Below are positions 7,722-16,634 of a DNA stretch of 64,000 nt, piece after piece. Origin of the DNA: an uncultured Eubacteriales bacterium. GTDB lineage: Bacteria; Bacillota; Clostridia; Peptostreptococcales; Anaerovoracaceae. Location of the stretch: the NCBI GenBank assembly GCA_902775345.1, contig CACYLW010000004.1:124001-188000 (forward strand), in the 5' to 3' direction. Under the pieces are notes generated by a model. That model made no database searches, was not told the DNA's origin, and worked only from the letters and a program-made list of their open reading frames with translations. Both the position numbers and the translations under genes were made by a program. Each line of letters starts with the position of its first letter. Position 1 is the first letter of the stretch.

Positions 7722-8927
7722 ATGGATACGCTACACGTTCAAATCTTATGGCAGGTCATGGAGCAGCTCCGTGACGCAAATCAGCTCGAAGAAGCGCTTT
7801 CGCGCTGTCTTGACTTGTTCTGCAGAGGTACAGGGAGTGATAAAGGCTCAATATGGATGCTTGACGAGCAGAGCGGTAGAACGATAGCCACCAATGTGCA
7901 CGGTACGTACGATGCCACCGGTGAAAGCGCAGGTCCTGAAGAGGGCCTTGCCGGTCATGTCGTAGCATCGGGAAAGCCGGTGGTTTTTAAAGCTTCAGAA
8001 GTGCAGAACATGAAACTCGCGGGAGTCGACAGCCCTGCGCTTAACGGCAAAAACGTCCTGTGCGTTCCGATAAAAACGCCTAAGCACACTGTCGGATGCC
8101 TGCTGCTCACGGGCAAGGAGACTGAATATACGGAGCCTGAGATAACCATGTGTGAGCAGTGCTGCTCGGTCCTGGCTCTCGATATCGAAGAAAAGGGTTT
8201 CAAGTTCAGGCCGTTTGAGGACCGCGAACCTCTGGTTCAGGTGCGCGGCATCGTAAAGGAATTCATGAGCGGCGAAGAGATCAGACGCATCCTGAAGGGT
8301 GTCGATCTTGACATATATCCGGGCGAACTTGTGGTAGTCCTCGGCGAGAGCGGCTGCGGCAAAAGTACTCTTCTGAACATCATCGGCGGAATGGACAGGA
8401 TGACAGAGGGACAGGTCATAGTCGAAGGCAAAGACATGTCGAGTCCGACCGAGGATGAGCTTACGGAATACCGCAGGGAGTACGTCGGATTCATATTCCA
8501 GGCGTACAACCTCATGCCTAACCTTTCGGCTTATGAGAACATAGAATTCATCGCCGAGATAAGCGACAATCCGATGGACTCGATGGAGGCGCTGAAGCTT
8601 GTCGGGCTCGACGCGAAGGCAGACAACATGCCTACCGCCCTTTCCGGAGGACAGATGCAGAGGATATCGATAGCCAGAGCTCTCGTAAAGAATCCTAAAA
8701 TCATTCTTGCCGATGAACCGACGGCGGCTCTCGACTACGACACTTCGATAAAGGTGCTGAGCGTCATAGAAAAAATATCCAAGGAAAACAGCACCACCAT
8801 ACTCATGGTAACCCACAACCCTGAGATCGCAAAGATGGCAAACAGAGTCGTCAGACTGAGAGACGGCAAGATCTCGAGCATAAGGGTCAATCTCAAACCT
8901 CTCAAAGCGACAGACCTCGTCTGGTAA
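7722..8927 (+). CDS. GAF domain-ABC transporter ATPase fusion
   Basis: A 401-residue protein in two parts. Residues about 10-155 form a GAF-type sensor domain (GSIWMLDEQSG, then GPEEGLAGHVVASGKPV and CVPIKTPKHTVGCLLL). Residues about 170-395 are an ABC ATPase of the LolD/MacB class with Walker A GESGCGKST, signature LSGGQMQR and Walker B ILADEPTAALD. The ATPase powers the FtsX-type permease encoded ten bases downstream. A GAF domain on such an ATPase is uncommon and suggests that a small ligand or redox state gates transport. CTCTGAAAACGGAGATC lies before the ATG. Cytoplasmic face of the membrane. Confidence 0.88.
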   Translation: MDTLHVQILWQVMEQLRDANQLEEALSRCLDLFCRGTGSDKGSIWMLDEQSGRTIATNVHGTYDATGESAGPEEGLAGHVVASGKPVVFKASEVQNMKLAGVDSPALNGKNVLCVPIKTPKHTVGCLLLTGKETEYTEPEITMCEQCCSVLALDIEEKGFKFRPFEDREPLVQVRGIVKEFMSGEEIRRILKGVDLDIYPGELVVVLGESGCGKSTLLNIIGGMDRMTEGQVIVEGKDMSSPTEDELTEYRREYVGFIFQAYNLMPNLSAYENIEFIAEISDNPMDSMEALKLVGLDAKADNMPTALSGGQMQRISIARALVKNPKIILADEPTAALDYDTSIKVLSVIEKISKENSTTILMVTHNPEIAKMANRVVRLRDGKISSIRVNLKPLKATDLVW

Positions 8928-8937
8928 TACATATATT

Positions 8938-11900
8938 ATGAAGAAAACCCAGAGAAAAGACGCCTTCAGGAATATCCGGAACCGCATAGTGTCATATCTT
9001 TCGATATGCCTTGTTACCATGCTCGGACTTGGCGGTGTTTTCATAACCAGCTATATGGGTGCCGGTATCAACGCTGAAGCAACACGGTATTTCAACGATC
9101 ACGGATTCAAGACCTACGAACTTTTATCATCGCTGGGCGTCGCCGATGAAGATGTAGAGCAGATCAGAAACACCGAAGGTGTCACCGACGCGGAAGGTGT
9201 TATAAGGACGAACGGATCGTTTACCAAGGGCGACCTTAACTGCCCTGTCGAACTGATCAGCATGACCGAGAGGATCAGTGTGCCTGAGGTTACTGAGGGC
9301 AAGGCTGCTGCCGCGGAAGATGAGTGCATGGTAGCCGAAGATTTTGCTCTGGTCAAAGGGCTCAAAATCGGAGACCGTGTAAAGATCTCGGTAGCTGAAA
9401 TCAAGAGGTCGGCAGAACCTGCCGGTGATAAAGATGAAAAGAAGAAGGCAGAAAAAGAGAGCGTTCTTTTAGGGAAAGAGTTCACAATAACTGGATTCGT
9501 CAAACATCCGGATTACTTCAGAAGAAAGTCCACGGATGTCGTTGTGCTGCCATCGGCGGCATTCAACAAGGAGTATCTGGGGGACTTCCAGTACAGTCAT
9601 GTATTCGTAAAGACTGATGATCCGGAAAAAACAGACATTTTCTCCGATAAGTATTTTGAAAAAACTGCGGATACCAAGCAGGCGCTTGAAGAACTTGCCG
9701 GGACGCTTGAAGTCGACACGGCAGCAAGAGCAAAGAAAGCTCTTAACGATAAAGTCGACAAGGAGTGGCAGGAAGCGCTTGATGAGCTCGAAAAAGGTCA
9801 GAATGAAATAGATGAGAATGAGGCAACCATGAATTCCGAGCTTGCAAAGGCAAGGAAGGATCTTGAGGATGCCCAGAAGGAACTCGACAGAAAAGTCGGC
9901 GACTACAATGCGCAGATCGCTGCAGTTGAACAGAAGATAAGGAATGGCGAGGCCGAGCTCCGGAATGGAGAGAGATATATACGGAACGGTGAGAATACAA
10001 TAAATGAAAAAGAGGCTGAGATCCGGGATGGCGAGAGCAAGCTGAAAAAAGCAAAAGCAGCGCTTAAGCTGGCCGATGAAAAGCTGCCTGAAGCCAAGGA
10101 ATACGTCAAAAAAATGAAGGCCGAGTATCAGGGCAAACTTGATGAGGCGCTGAAAGAGATACTCAAGGTCCAGGAGATCCTCGATAAGTTCAAAGGCCTG
10201 AATCCTGACTCAGAGGAATTCCAGAATCTGGCCGTGGAACTTGCTGATTTCGTCATCGCACATGAAGAGCAGATGAAAAATGTCCAGAACTTCTTCAAGA
10301 AAAAAGAAGTGATGGATATCGCTGAAAAGCTAAGGGATGTTACCGGAATCGATGCTACGGGCGGTATCAAGAAAATCAGGGAGTTTGAACTGGCAGATCT
10401 CTGCGATATGGCGCGCACCATAAAAGAGACCGGCGGAGATTTCGGCGGATTTGTGGACAAAGTCAGGGAAAGTGTCAAGCTGTATGAGGATGAGCTCAAG
10501 ACGCTTGAGGAATATGACTCTTATATAAAAAAGTACGAGGAGAAGCGGAGCAGCCTGTATAAGCAGGTCGCAGATAAGGAAGATGAACTGACAGCGGGAA
10601 AGCAGGAGCTGGACAAGTGGAAGCAAAAGCTTGCTTCTGCAAAGGATCAACTCGCTGCGGGAAGGCAGGAACTGGCTGCTGCAAAGGCAAAGCTTGCTGC
10701 GTCAAAGGAGCAGCTGGCATCCGAGAGAAGCAAGTACCAGGCCCAGATACGGGATGGCTGGAATATGTATTATTCCCAGAAGGCAGAGCTCGAGCAGAAG
10801 CTTGAAGAAGCCAAGGCTCTTCTTGCCGAAAACCGCGAAGAAGCAGAAAAGAAGATAGCTGAAATAAGAGCAGACATCGATAGCCTGGAGTGCAAGTGGC
10901 TTGTTCTGGACAGGCGGGCCAATGCAGGATATGTGGACGCCAAATCCAACATTGCTGCAATAAACACTGCAAGTATCATCTTCGGAGTACTCTTCATGCT
11001 TATAAGCGCGATCGTATGCTTCTCCACGCTTTCGATCATAATTGAAGAACAGAAGAAGATGGTCGGAACGGTTAAGGCGTTCGGCTTCCACAAGGGAGAG
11101 ATACTCGGAAAGTACCTCACCTTCGGCGTGAGCGCTTCCGCGGTGGGAAGCATTGCGGGGATCCTTCTGGCGCTCGGACTGTCCGGAGCTGTGCTCAATG
11201 CATATTACAACTCCGGAATGTATCAGTTTGATCCGCCGAAGAGCGTAGTGACTCCGGGAACGACCATCATATCATGCGCGATCATGATCGCGATTTGCGC
11301 AGCTGCGAGTGTCATCGCCTGCCTGGATATCCTCAAGAGCCCTGCATCCATACTGATGAAGGGCGGAACCGCAAAGAAGAACGCGGGATACAGAAAGAAA
11401 TCAGCGTCATCATCAAGTCGCGGAGGCTCGCTGTATTCAAAGCTGATCATCCGCAACATGCTTGATGATAAGGTCCGCGTGGCTATCTCAATCATAATAA
11501 TCGCGTTCAGCACGATGCTCGTCGGTACGGGAATATCGATGAAACTCGCCTTTGACGGAATGACTGCCAAACAGGTAAGCGATATATATAAGTACGATGT
11601 AAGGGTCGACTTCGATAAGGACATTAAAGCCGGCGATCTCGCATCCATCGAAAAGGTGCTCGACAGCGCCGGAACAGATTATTCACTGGCGTCATACACG
11701 ACTCATGTATTCAGACTTGACAACAGACTTGATGCGGTCAACGTGCTCGCCGGAGATCCGGAAAACCTGAGCGAATACTTTGCGGTCAATGATATAAAGA
11801 GCGGAGAGACTCTGGCTCTTCCTGAAGACGGCGTGCTCGCCCAGAAGAAAATGAAAGAGAGCTATGACATGGGTGAAGGAAGCACCCTGTCCATCTTCAG

Positions 11901-12540
11901 CGAGGAACTCGATGAATGCAGCGCGGATGTAAAAGGCGTGTTCGATAACTATGTAGGCAGGCTTATCATCACTTCACCTGAAGGGTATAAGCATGTATTC
12001 GGAACGGCCGCACCGGAGAACTGCTGTCTGGTCAGGCTTAACGGAGCCGATCTTGAAGGCCTGAAAAGCAGTCTGCTTGCCGTGAACGACGATATTTCGT
12101 TCGAGGTCGCGGAGGAGTTCGCAAAGAAGTTTGAAACTGCGTCCCTGCTGTACAACCTGATCGTAATAATAACGACAGGCATAGCCATACTGATGTCGTT
12201 CATGATACTGAGCAATCTGGCAAATATCTTCCTTAACCGTAAGAAGACAGAGCTTACCGTAATGAGGATCAATGGATTCAGCATAAAGCAGACAAAGGGC
12301 TATCTTACAAGAGAGACTGTCGTGACCACTGCGGTCGGAGTGGTACTGGGAGTTATTATCGGAGCGCTAGGAACACCACTGATAATAAAGGCAATGGAAC
12401 AGCCTGATCTGCAGTTCATAAGGACCTTCCATGTCTGGGCGTGGGTGGCAGCGGTAGCGCTTGAAGTTCTGTTCGCTGTTGTGATCTACAGCGTTGTATT
12501 CAGAAAGGTCAAGGATCTCAATTTCAGAGACGTGGCATAA
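8938..12540 (+). CDS. FtsX/MacB-type ABC permease with long coiled-coil insert
   Basis: A 1200-residue integral membrane protein. An N-terminal membrane span (about residues 20-45) is followed by an extracellular region that includes a long heptad-rich coiled coil (about 270-650, with repeats such as AAGRQELAAAKAKLAASKEQL spread over Lys/Glu/Ala-rich sequence). A first FtsX domain with three spans follows (about 680-805), then a second extracellular domain, then a second FtsX domain (about 1080-1195). It pairs with the GAF-ATPase. Proteins of this build are usually not classical importers; they work on lipoproteins, peptides or the cell wall. No clear ribosome binding site precedes the ATG, suggesting coupling to the upstream stop. 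Substrate unknown. Confidence 0.87.
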   Translation: MKKTQRKDAFRNIRNRIVSYLSICLVTMLGLGGVFITSYMGAGINAEATRYFNDHGFKTYELLSSLGVADEDVEQIRNTEGVTDAEGVIRTNGSFTKGDLNCPVELISMTERISVPEVTEGKAAAAEDECMVAEDFALVKGLKIGDRVKISVAEIKRSAEPAGDKDEKKKAEKESVLLGKEFTITGFVKHPDYFRRKSTDVVVLPSAAFNKEYLGDFQYSHVFVKTDDPEKTDIFSDKYFEKTADTKQALEELAGTLEVDTAARAKKALNDKVDKEWQEALDELEKGQNEIDENEATMNSELAKARKDLEDAQKELDRKVGDYNAQIAAVEQKIRNGEAELRNGERYIRNGENTINEKEAEIRDGESKLKKAKAALKLADEKLPEAKEYVKKMKAEYQGKLDEALKEILKVQEILDKFKGLNPDSEEFQNLAVELADFVIAHEEQMKNVQNFFKKKEVMDIAEKLRDVTGIDATGGIKKIREFELADLCDMARTIKETGGDFGGFVDKVRESVKLYEDELKTLEEYDSYIKKYEEKRSSLYKQVADKEDELTAGKQELDKWKQKLASAKDQLAAGRQELAAAKAKLAASKEQLASERSKYQAQIRDGWNMYYSQKAELEQKLEEAKALLAENREEAEKKIAEIRADIDSLECKWLVLDRRANAGYVDAKSNIAAINTASIIFGVLFMLISAIVCFSTLSIIIEEQKKMVGTVKAFGFHKGEILGKYLTFGVSASAVGSIAGILLALGLSGAVLNAYYNSGMYQFDPPKSVVTPGTTIISCAIMIAICAAASVIACLDILKSPASILMKGGTAKKNAGYRKKSASSSSRGGSLYSKLIIRNMLDDKVRVAISIIIIAFSTMLVGTGISMKLAFDGMTAKQVSDIYKYDVRVDFDKDIKAGDLASIEKVLDSAGTDYSLASYTTHVFRLDNRLDAVNVLAGDPENLSEYFAVNDIKSGETLALPEDGVLAQKKMKESYDMGEGSTLSIFSEELDECSADVKGVFDNYVGRLIITSPEGYKHVFGTAAPENCCLVRLNGADLEGLKSSLLAVNDDISFEVAEEFAKKFETASLLYNLIVIITTGIAILMSFMILSNLANIFLNRKKTELTVMRINGFSIKQTKGYLTRETVVTTAVGVVLGVIIGALGTPLIIKAMEQPDLQFIRTFHVWAWVAAVALEVLFAVVIYSVVFRKVKDLNFRDVA

Positions 12541-12550
12541 TAGAAAACGG

Positions 12551-13774
12551 ATGGCCAGAGAAAACAGCACTAAACAAAAGGAAAAAGAAGCAAAGAGACG
12601 CCGCAGATTCTGGGACGCTGTGCAGCTTTTTTTGGGAAGATGGATACAATGCAAATTCAACTTCTCCTGGGATAAGAGCTTTGAGCCGGCAGATATTGAA
12701 GGTCCGCTGCTTGTGGCGATCAACCATGCCTCCGCGTATGATCCTCTCTTTGTGGGAGCGGCATTCAAAAACAAGCCGCTGACATTTATTGCGAGTGAGC
12801 ACATTCTGAGGGGCAAGTGGGGACCTTTCCTCGACAGTCATATCTCGTTCATTCCTCATCAGAAAGGAGCCAGAAGCAGCCGCACGGCACTGGTCGCGAT
12901 GAAGAGGATAAAAAAGGGAGAATCCATCTTTCTTGCAGTTGAGGGCGAGCAGACATGGAACGGCCGGCCGTATCCGGTGATGCCGTATACCGGCAAGCTG
13001 GTAAAGGGCAGCGGCGCCACGCTTGTGACCTATCTGCTTGAAGGTGCTTATCTCTCGGCGCCGCGCTGGGCGTTCAGTACACGGAAAGGAAAAGTGTACG
13101 GCCGGCCTGCCGGAGTATACAGCCCGGAATTCCTGAAGGAAATGAGCGATGAAGAGGTAGAAAAGCTGATTTCGAAAGACCTTGGCTTTGATACATGGGA
13201 GTGGCAGAAGACCCGCTCCGGCGGACCTCTCAGTTATAAATGCGCCGGAGGCAATGCGGACGGGCTTGAGCGCTCTGTGTTCGCCTGCCCTTCCTGCGGA
13301 TCGTTCGGAACACTGAAGTCGCAGGGTGACAGCATAGGCTGCAGCTGCGGCTTCAAAATACGCATGACCGATACAGGTTTCCTTGAGCCGGCTGAGCCGT
13401 TTGAGACTGTTGCTGACTGGGAGGAATACGACAGGAAAAGGCTCGCGGAGCGTTTCGGGGAGATGGAGCGCGCGGCCGGTGAAGACGTGGTCTTCACCGA
13501 CGACGAAGTCGTGCTTCATCGCATCGAAGAAGGACACCGCGATGAAGAGGCCGCGCGCGGCAGACTCACGCTGAGGTACTCGGACGGAGCGTTTATCATG
13601 GACATCGGAGACTGTGTCTTCGATCTTAAGGAGATATCAAATATGACAATGGTGCTCGCATCACGTGCCGTTTTCAGCGACCGGAGCGGTTACTACGAGC
13701 TCCTGTCAAAAAAAGGGAGCAGGACTAATCTCAGAAAATACGTTATTGCGAGAGAATCGTTATTAAAGGAGTAG
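12551..13774 (+). CDS. PlsC-like 1-acylglycerol-3-phosphate acyltransferase with zinc ribbon
   Basis: A 407-residue protein. I start it at the ATG at 12551, 11 bases after the permease stop; earlier in-frame codons lie inside the permease gene. The acyltransferase block NHASAYDP (residues about 57-64) is the NHxxxxD catalytic motif, followed by the EGEQTW block in place of the usual EGTRS. Near residue 240 a zinc ribbon (CPSCG...CSCG) begins a C-terminal extension not found in short PlsC enzymes. It probably acylates a lysophospholipid at the membrane, but the altered EGxR block leaves the substrate open. Co-transcription with the ABC system is likely. Confidence 0.78.
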   Translation: MARENSTKQKEKEAKRRRRFWDAVQLFLGRWIQCKFNFSWDKSFEPADIEGPLLVAINHASAYDPLFVGAAFKNKPLTFIASEHILRGKWGPFLDSHISFIPHQKGARSSRTALVAMKRIKKGESIFLAVEGEQTWNGRPYPVMPYTGKLVKGSGATLVTYLLEGAYLSAPRWAFSTRKGKVYGRPAGVYSPEFLKEMSDEEVEKLISKDLGFDTWEWQKTRSGGPLSYKCAGGNADGLERSVFACPSCGSFGTLKSQGDSIGCSCGFKIRMTDTGFLEPAEPFETVADWEEYDRKRLAERFGEMERAAGEDVVFTDDEVVLHRIEEGHRDEEAARGRLTLRYSDGAFIMDIGDCVFDLKEISNMTMVLASRAVFSDRSGYYELLSKKGSRTNLRKYVIARESLLKE

Positions 13775-13777
13775 GAA

Positions 13778-15163
13778 TTGGATTATTCAGCAGCAAACCA
13801 CCAACTATGGAACGTGATCATACAGCTGGGCTATATCGCGGCAGTGATCCTGATCGCGATCAGCCTGAGGCAGACCATCAAGCCTGTACGCAAGACCATG
13901 CTTCCTGTGGCGGTGCTAGGAGGCTTCATCCTCCTGTTCGCTAAGGAAATTGGGATAATAGATCTCGACGAAGGCCTGCTTTCCGCCCTTACCTATCACG
14001 GCATCGCGCTCGGCTTCATCGCAATGAGCCTGCGTACGCCTGTGCAGAGGGGGTCCGGCGATGAAAGCAAAGTCGGCTTCCGCTCAGGAGCGGTCATCGT
14101 CAGCACATACATGATACAGGGCGTGACAGGCCTCATCATCACCATAGGCCTCGCACTTACGGTCAAGCCTGACATGTTCAGGGCGGCAGGACTGCTGCTT
14201 CCAATGGGATTCGGACAGGGCCCGGGTCAGGCGAACAACATCGGCGCAAGCTACCAGTCGCTTGGATTTGAAGGCGGCCATAGTTTCGGACTTTCGATCG
14301 CTGCTGCAGGATACATAGTGGCCTGCTTCGTGGGAGTCATCATTCTCAACCTGCTCCGCACATCCGGCAAACTCAAACTGTCCGGGATAAACAGCAAAAC
14401 CGTACTCCGCGACGATCATATCGGCGGTACGGAAAGCAGCGATGTTGCAGAATCCATCGATAAGCTCAGCGTGCAGCTGGCGATGATAGTCATTGTCTAC
14501 CTCGCAACATATGCCGCGACTGCCGGCATCACGGGAGGCATCGCAAAACTCAGTGAAGGGCTTGCAGGCACAGTCAACACCCTGCTCTGGGGATTCAACT
14601 TCATCATAGGATCTGCCCTTGCGATCCTTCTCAGAGTCATTCTTGAAAAGCTGCGCAAAAAAGGAACCATCAAAAGACGCTATCAGGACAACTATCTGCT
14701 CAACCGTCTGTCCGGCGCGTTCTTCGACATTATGATCGTAGCCGGCATCGGCTGCATCGACATTGAAGACATCCGCGGACTCGTGCTTCCGTTCGTGCTG
14801 CTCGTCGTGGCAGGAACTGTCGTGACATGGTTCCACCTGCGCTGGGTCTGCAAGGCGGTTTACGGCGATTACTACTATGAAGGACTTATCTCGATGTACG
14901 GCATGCTCACCGGAACCATCAGTTCGGGCGTGTTGCTGCTGCGTGAGATCGACCCGCAGCTCGAGACACCTGCCGCAAACAATCTGGTAGTGGGCTCTAG
15001 CTTCGGAATACTGCTCGGAGCACCTGTGCTTATCCTCGTCGGACTTGCCGCGAAGAGCCCTGTCATGTGCTTTGTAACACTAGGTCTTGCGGCCGCATAT
15101 CTGCTGATACTCGACATATTGATCTTCAAGGTAGGACGCCACGGCAAAAAAGCAAACGGGTAG
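13778..15163 (+). CDS. GltS-like sodium/glutamate symporter family protein
   Basis: A 461-residue polytopic membrane protein of about ten hydrophobic segments. The sequence GFGQGPGQANNIGASYQ sits where GltS proteins have a glycine-rich re-entrant loop, and SFGILLGAPVLILVGL looks like the second inverted half. The start is TTG at 13778, three bases after the previous stop and downstream of AAAGGAGTAGG, so translation is probably coupled to the acyltransferase gene. A Na+-dependent carrier of glutamate or a related anion is likely. It could be a more divergent member of the superfamily. Confidence 0.7.
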   Translation: MDYSAANHQLWNVIIQLGYIAAVILIAISLRQTIKPVRKTMLPVAVLGGFILLFAKEIGIIDLDEGLLSALTYHGIALGFIAMSLRTPVQRGSGDESKVGFRSGAVIVSTYMIQGVTGLIITIGLALTVKPDMFRAAGLLLPMGFGQGPGQANNIGASYQSLGFEGGHSFGLSIAAAGYIVACFVGVIILNLLRTSGKLKLSGINSKTVLRDDHIGGTESSDVAESIDKLSVQLAMIVIVYLATYAATAGITGGIAKLSEGLAGTVNTLLWGFNFIIGSALAILLRVILEKLRKKGTIKRRYQDNYLLNRLSGAFFDIMIVAGIGCIDIEDIRGLVLPFVLLVVAGTVVTWFHLRWVCKAVYGDYYYEGLISMYGMLTGTISSGVLLLREIDPQLETPAANNLVVGSSFGILLGAPVLILVGLAAKSPVMCFVTLGLAAAYLLILDILIFKVGRHGKKANG

Positions 15164-15182
15164 AAATATTTTTTGAAAACCC

Positions 15183-15211
15183 TTGCAATCACTTGCTTTG
15201 AATGATATACT
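15183..15211 (+). promoter_or_regulatory. sigma-A promoter of rpmE
   Basis: TTGCAA (15183-15188), a 17-base spacer and TATACT (15206-15211). It lies about 65 bases upstream of the L31 start and begins only 20 bases after the preceding stop codon. Confidence 0.8.
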
Positions 15212-15275
15212 TCACAAGCTGTCGTCATTGGCGGCGGCTGAAACGTTTCAAAATTCTATAGAAAGAGGTACCAAC

Positions 15276-15452
15276 ATGAAGGAAGGAATCCATCCTGGTT
15301 ATAAGGAATGTAAAGTTACTTGCGCATGTGGGAATACATTCATGACTCTCTCCGATAAGGCAGAGATGAGAGTAGACATCTGCTCAGAATGCCACCCATT
15401 CTTTACAGGCCAGCAGAAGTTTGCTAACAGAGGCGGCCGAACCGCCTTTTAG
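15276..15452 (+). CDS. rpmE: Ribosomal protein L31, C-terminus replaced by element sequence
   Basis: Zinc-type L31 of the large ribosomal subunit, 58 residues, with the Cys pairs CACG and CSECH that bind zinc. GAAAGAGG precedes the ATG. The native protein should continue after RGGR with [11 protein letters not shown], which is found instead at 27960-27992. Here the frame runs out of the 64-bp att repeat into the inserted element and stops after three foreign residues (TAF). The stop codon lies in the left arm of the element's end hairpin. The shortened tail is probably tolerated because the conserved core is complete, so the element keeps an essential gene usable. Identification certain; functionality inferred. 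Confidence 0.92.
   Translation: MKEGIHPGYKECKVTCACGNTFMTLSDKAEMRVDICSECHPFFTGQQKFANRGGRTAF
15376..15439 (+). repeat. attL: 64-bp direct repeat within rpmE
   Basis: From ACATCTGCTC to GAGGCGGCCG. It is identical, over 64 bases, to 27896-27959. It codes for the ICSECHPFF...NRGGR part of L31. The integrase gene begins 71 bases further on. This is the left junction between chromosome and element. Confidence 0.93.
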
Positions 15453-15505
15453 GTGACATGTTTATTCAGTGTAAATTGACGAGACATGTCACCTGAAAGG
15501 CGGTT
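15440..15505. other. Left-end hairpin overlapping the rpmE stop and the integrase ribosome binding region
   Basis: Two 22-base arms (15440-15461 and 15484-15505) match at 21 positions around a 22-base loop. The right arm ends in GGCGGTT followed by TTATT, so it can terminate rpmE transcripts. The same right arm contains the only purine-rich segment in front of the integrase ATG (15511), so folding would also hide the integrase translation start. The loop holds the GTTTATT/GTGTAAAT end motif. Confidence 0.75.
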
Positions 15506-15510
15506 TTATT

Positions 15511-16464
15511 ATGGCTAAAAATATCACTATGACGCAGAAAGAAATCAGTATTGAGCAAGGTTTTGAAAGATTTTTTAGATGGTGCAGATTGAAAGGTTTT
15601 TCAGAGTACACTATAGAATTCTATGATGAAATACGAATGAACTTTGCGAAGTTTAAAAATCTTGATGCACCAATTGAAGAGATCAACAAAGAACTTTTAG
15701 AGGAATACATACTTTTTTTACAAGAGAAAGATATATCTTCTGTAACAGTTTTTACATATCTGAGAGGTTTAAAACGAGTCTGTAATTATTTTATTGATAA
15801 TGATTGGATAGAACATTTCAGCATCGAACTACCTAAAACTGAAATTCCCGCAAGAGAGATATATACAGAATCAGAATTAAGAAAACTCTTGAAGAAGCCA
15901 AACTTAAAGAAATGCCGTTTTTCTGAATATAGGAATTGGGTTATTGTAAATTATCTCTTAGGCACAGGACAACGAAGAAATACTGTTACTAATTTGAAAA
16001 TAGGAGACTTGGACTTAGAGAATAAACTTGTAAGGCTTAGAGTAACGAAAAACAAAAGAGAGTCGATTCTTCCCCTTACAGAAACACTTGTAATGATTCT
16101 TGAGGAGTATTTGAGTTATAGAGGTGGGGAGTTAGATGACTATTTATTCTGCGCTCAAGATGGTGGAAAGTTAAGTAATAATGGTCTTACTAACGTTATA
16201 GAAAAGTACAACCATAGAAGAGGGGTTCAGAAGACATCAATTCATCTTTTTAGACATACTTTTGCATATATGGCAGCAAATAACGATATGGATGTATTGA
16301 AAATACAGAGATTGCTATGTCATGCGAAGCTAGATACTACACAACGATATTTACAGCAATTTGGTTTTGCAGAATTACAAAAGGATTATGAGAGATTTAA
16401 TCCATTAGAAACTATGCAAAACCATTCTGTAGCAAAAGCTTGGTCTTCTAAAAACAAAAAGTAA
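15511..16464 (+). CDS. int: Tyrosine recombinase (integrase)
   Basis: A 317-residue XerC/D-like recombinase. An N-terminal SAM-like core-binding domain (about residues 12-100) precedes the catalytic domain. The catalytic set is R155 (TGQRRNTV), K180, H245 and R248 (HLFRH), H271 and nucleophile Y280 (TTQRYL), all present. It sits 71 bases from attL, the usual position for an integrase acting on flanking sites. There is no strong free ribosome binding site; the purine-rich segment is inside the end hairpin. It should catalyse recombination between the 64-bp repeats. Codon and base use are AT-rich, unlike the host genes. Confidence 0.93.
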   Translation: MAKNITMTQKEISIEQGFERFFRWCRLKGFSEYTIEFYDEIRMNFAKFKNLDAPIEEINKELLEEYILFLQEKDISSVTVFTYLRGLKRVCNYFIDNDWIEHFSIELPKTEIPAREIYTESELRKLLKKPNLKKCRFSEYRNWVIVNYLLGTGQRRNTVTNLKIGDLDLENKLVRLRVTKNKRESILPLTETLVMILEEYLSYRGGELDDYLFCAQDGGKLSNNGLTNVIEKYNHRRGVQKTSIHLFRHTFAYMAANNDMDVLKIQRLLCHAKLDTTQRYLQQFGFAELQKDYERFNPLETMQNHSVAKAWSSKNKK

Positions 16465-16582
16465 CGAGAAACGAATAACTTTGAAGCAACATTGATACAT
16501 CTTTTTAATAACTTTTATTCGACTTAGATACAAGAATAGTCCATCTTTCAATCAACTATTTTGAAAATTAAGATTCAACTCA

Positions 16583-16622
16583 AAAGGCGCGGTGTCAATT
16601 TTGAGACATCGCGCCTTTCTTT
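16583..16622. terminator. Bidirectional terminator between integrase and minus-strand genes
   Basis: Arms 16583-16596 (AAAGGCGCGGTGTC) and 16605-16618 pair with one mismatch. T-rich tracts follow on both strands. It separates the integrase from the convergent zinc-ribbon gene. A near-copy of its loop side (TTTTGAGACATCGCGCC) recurs at 28249-28265. Confidence 0.85.
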
Positions 16623-16634
16623 AAGTTTTATACC

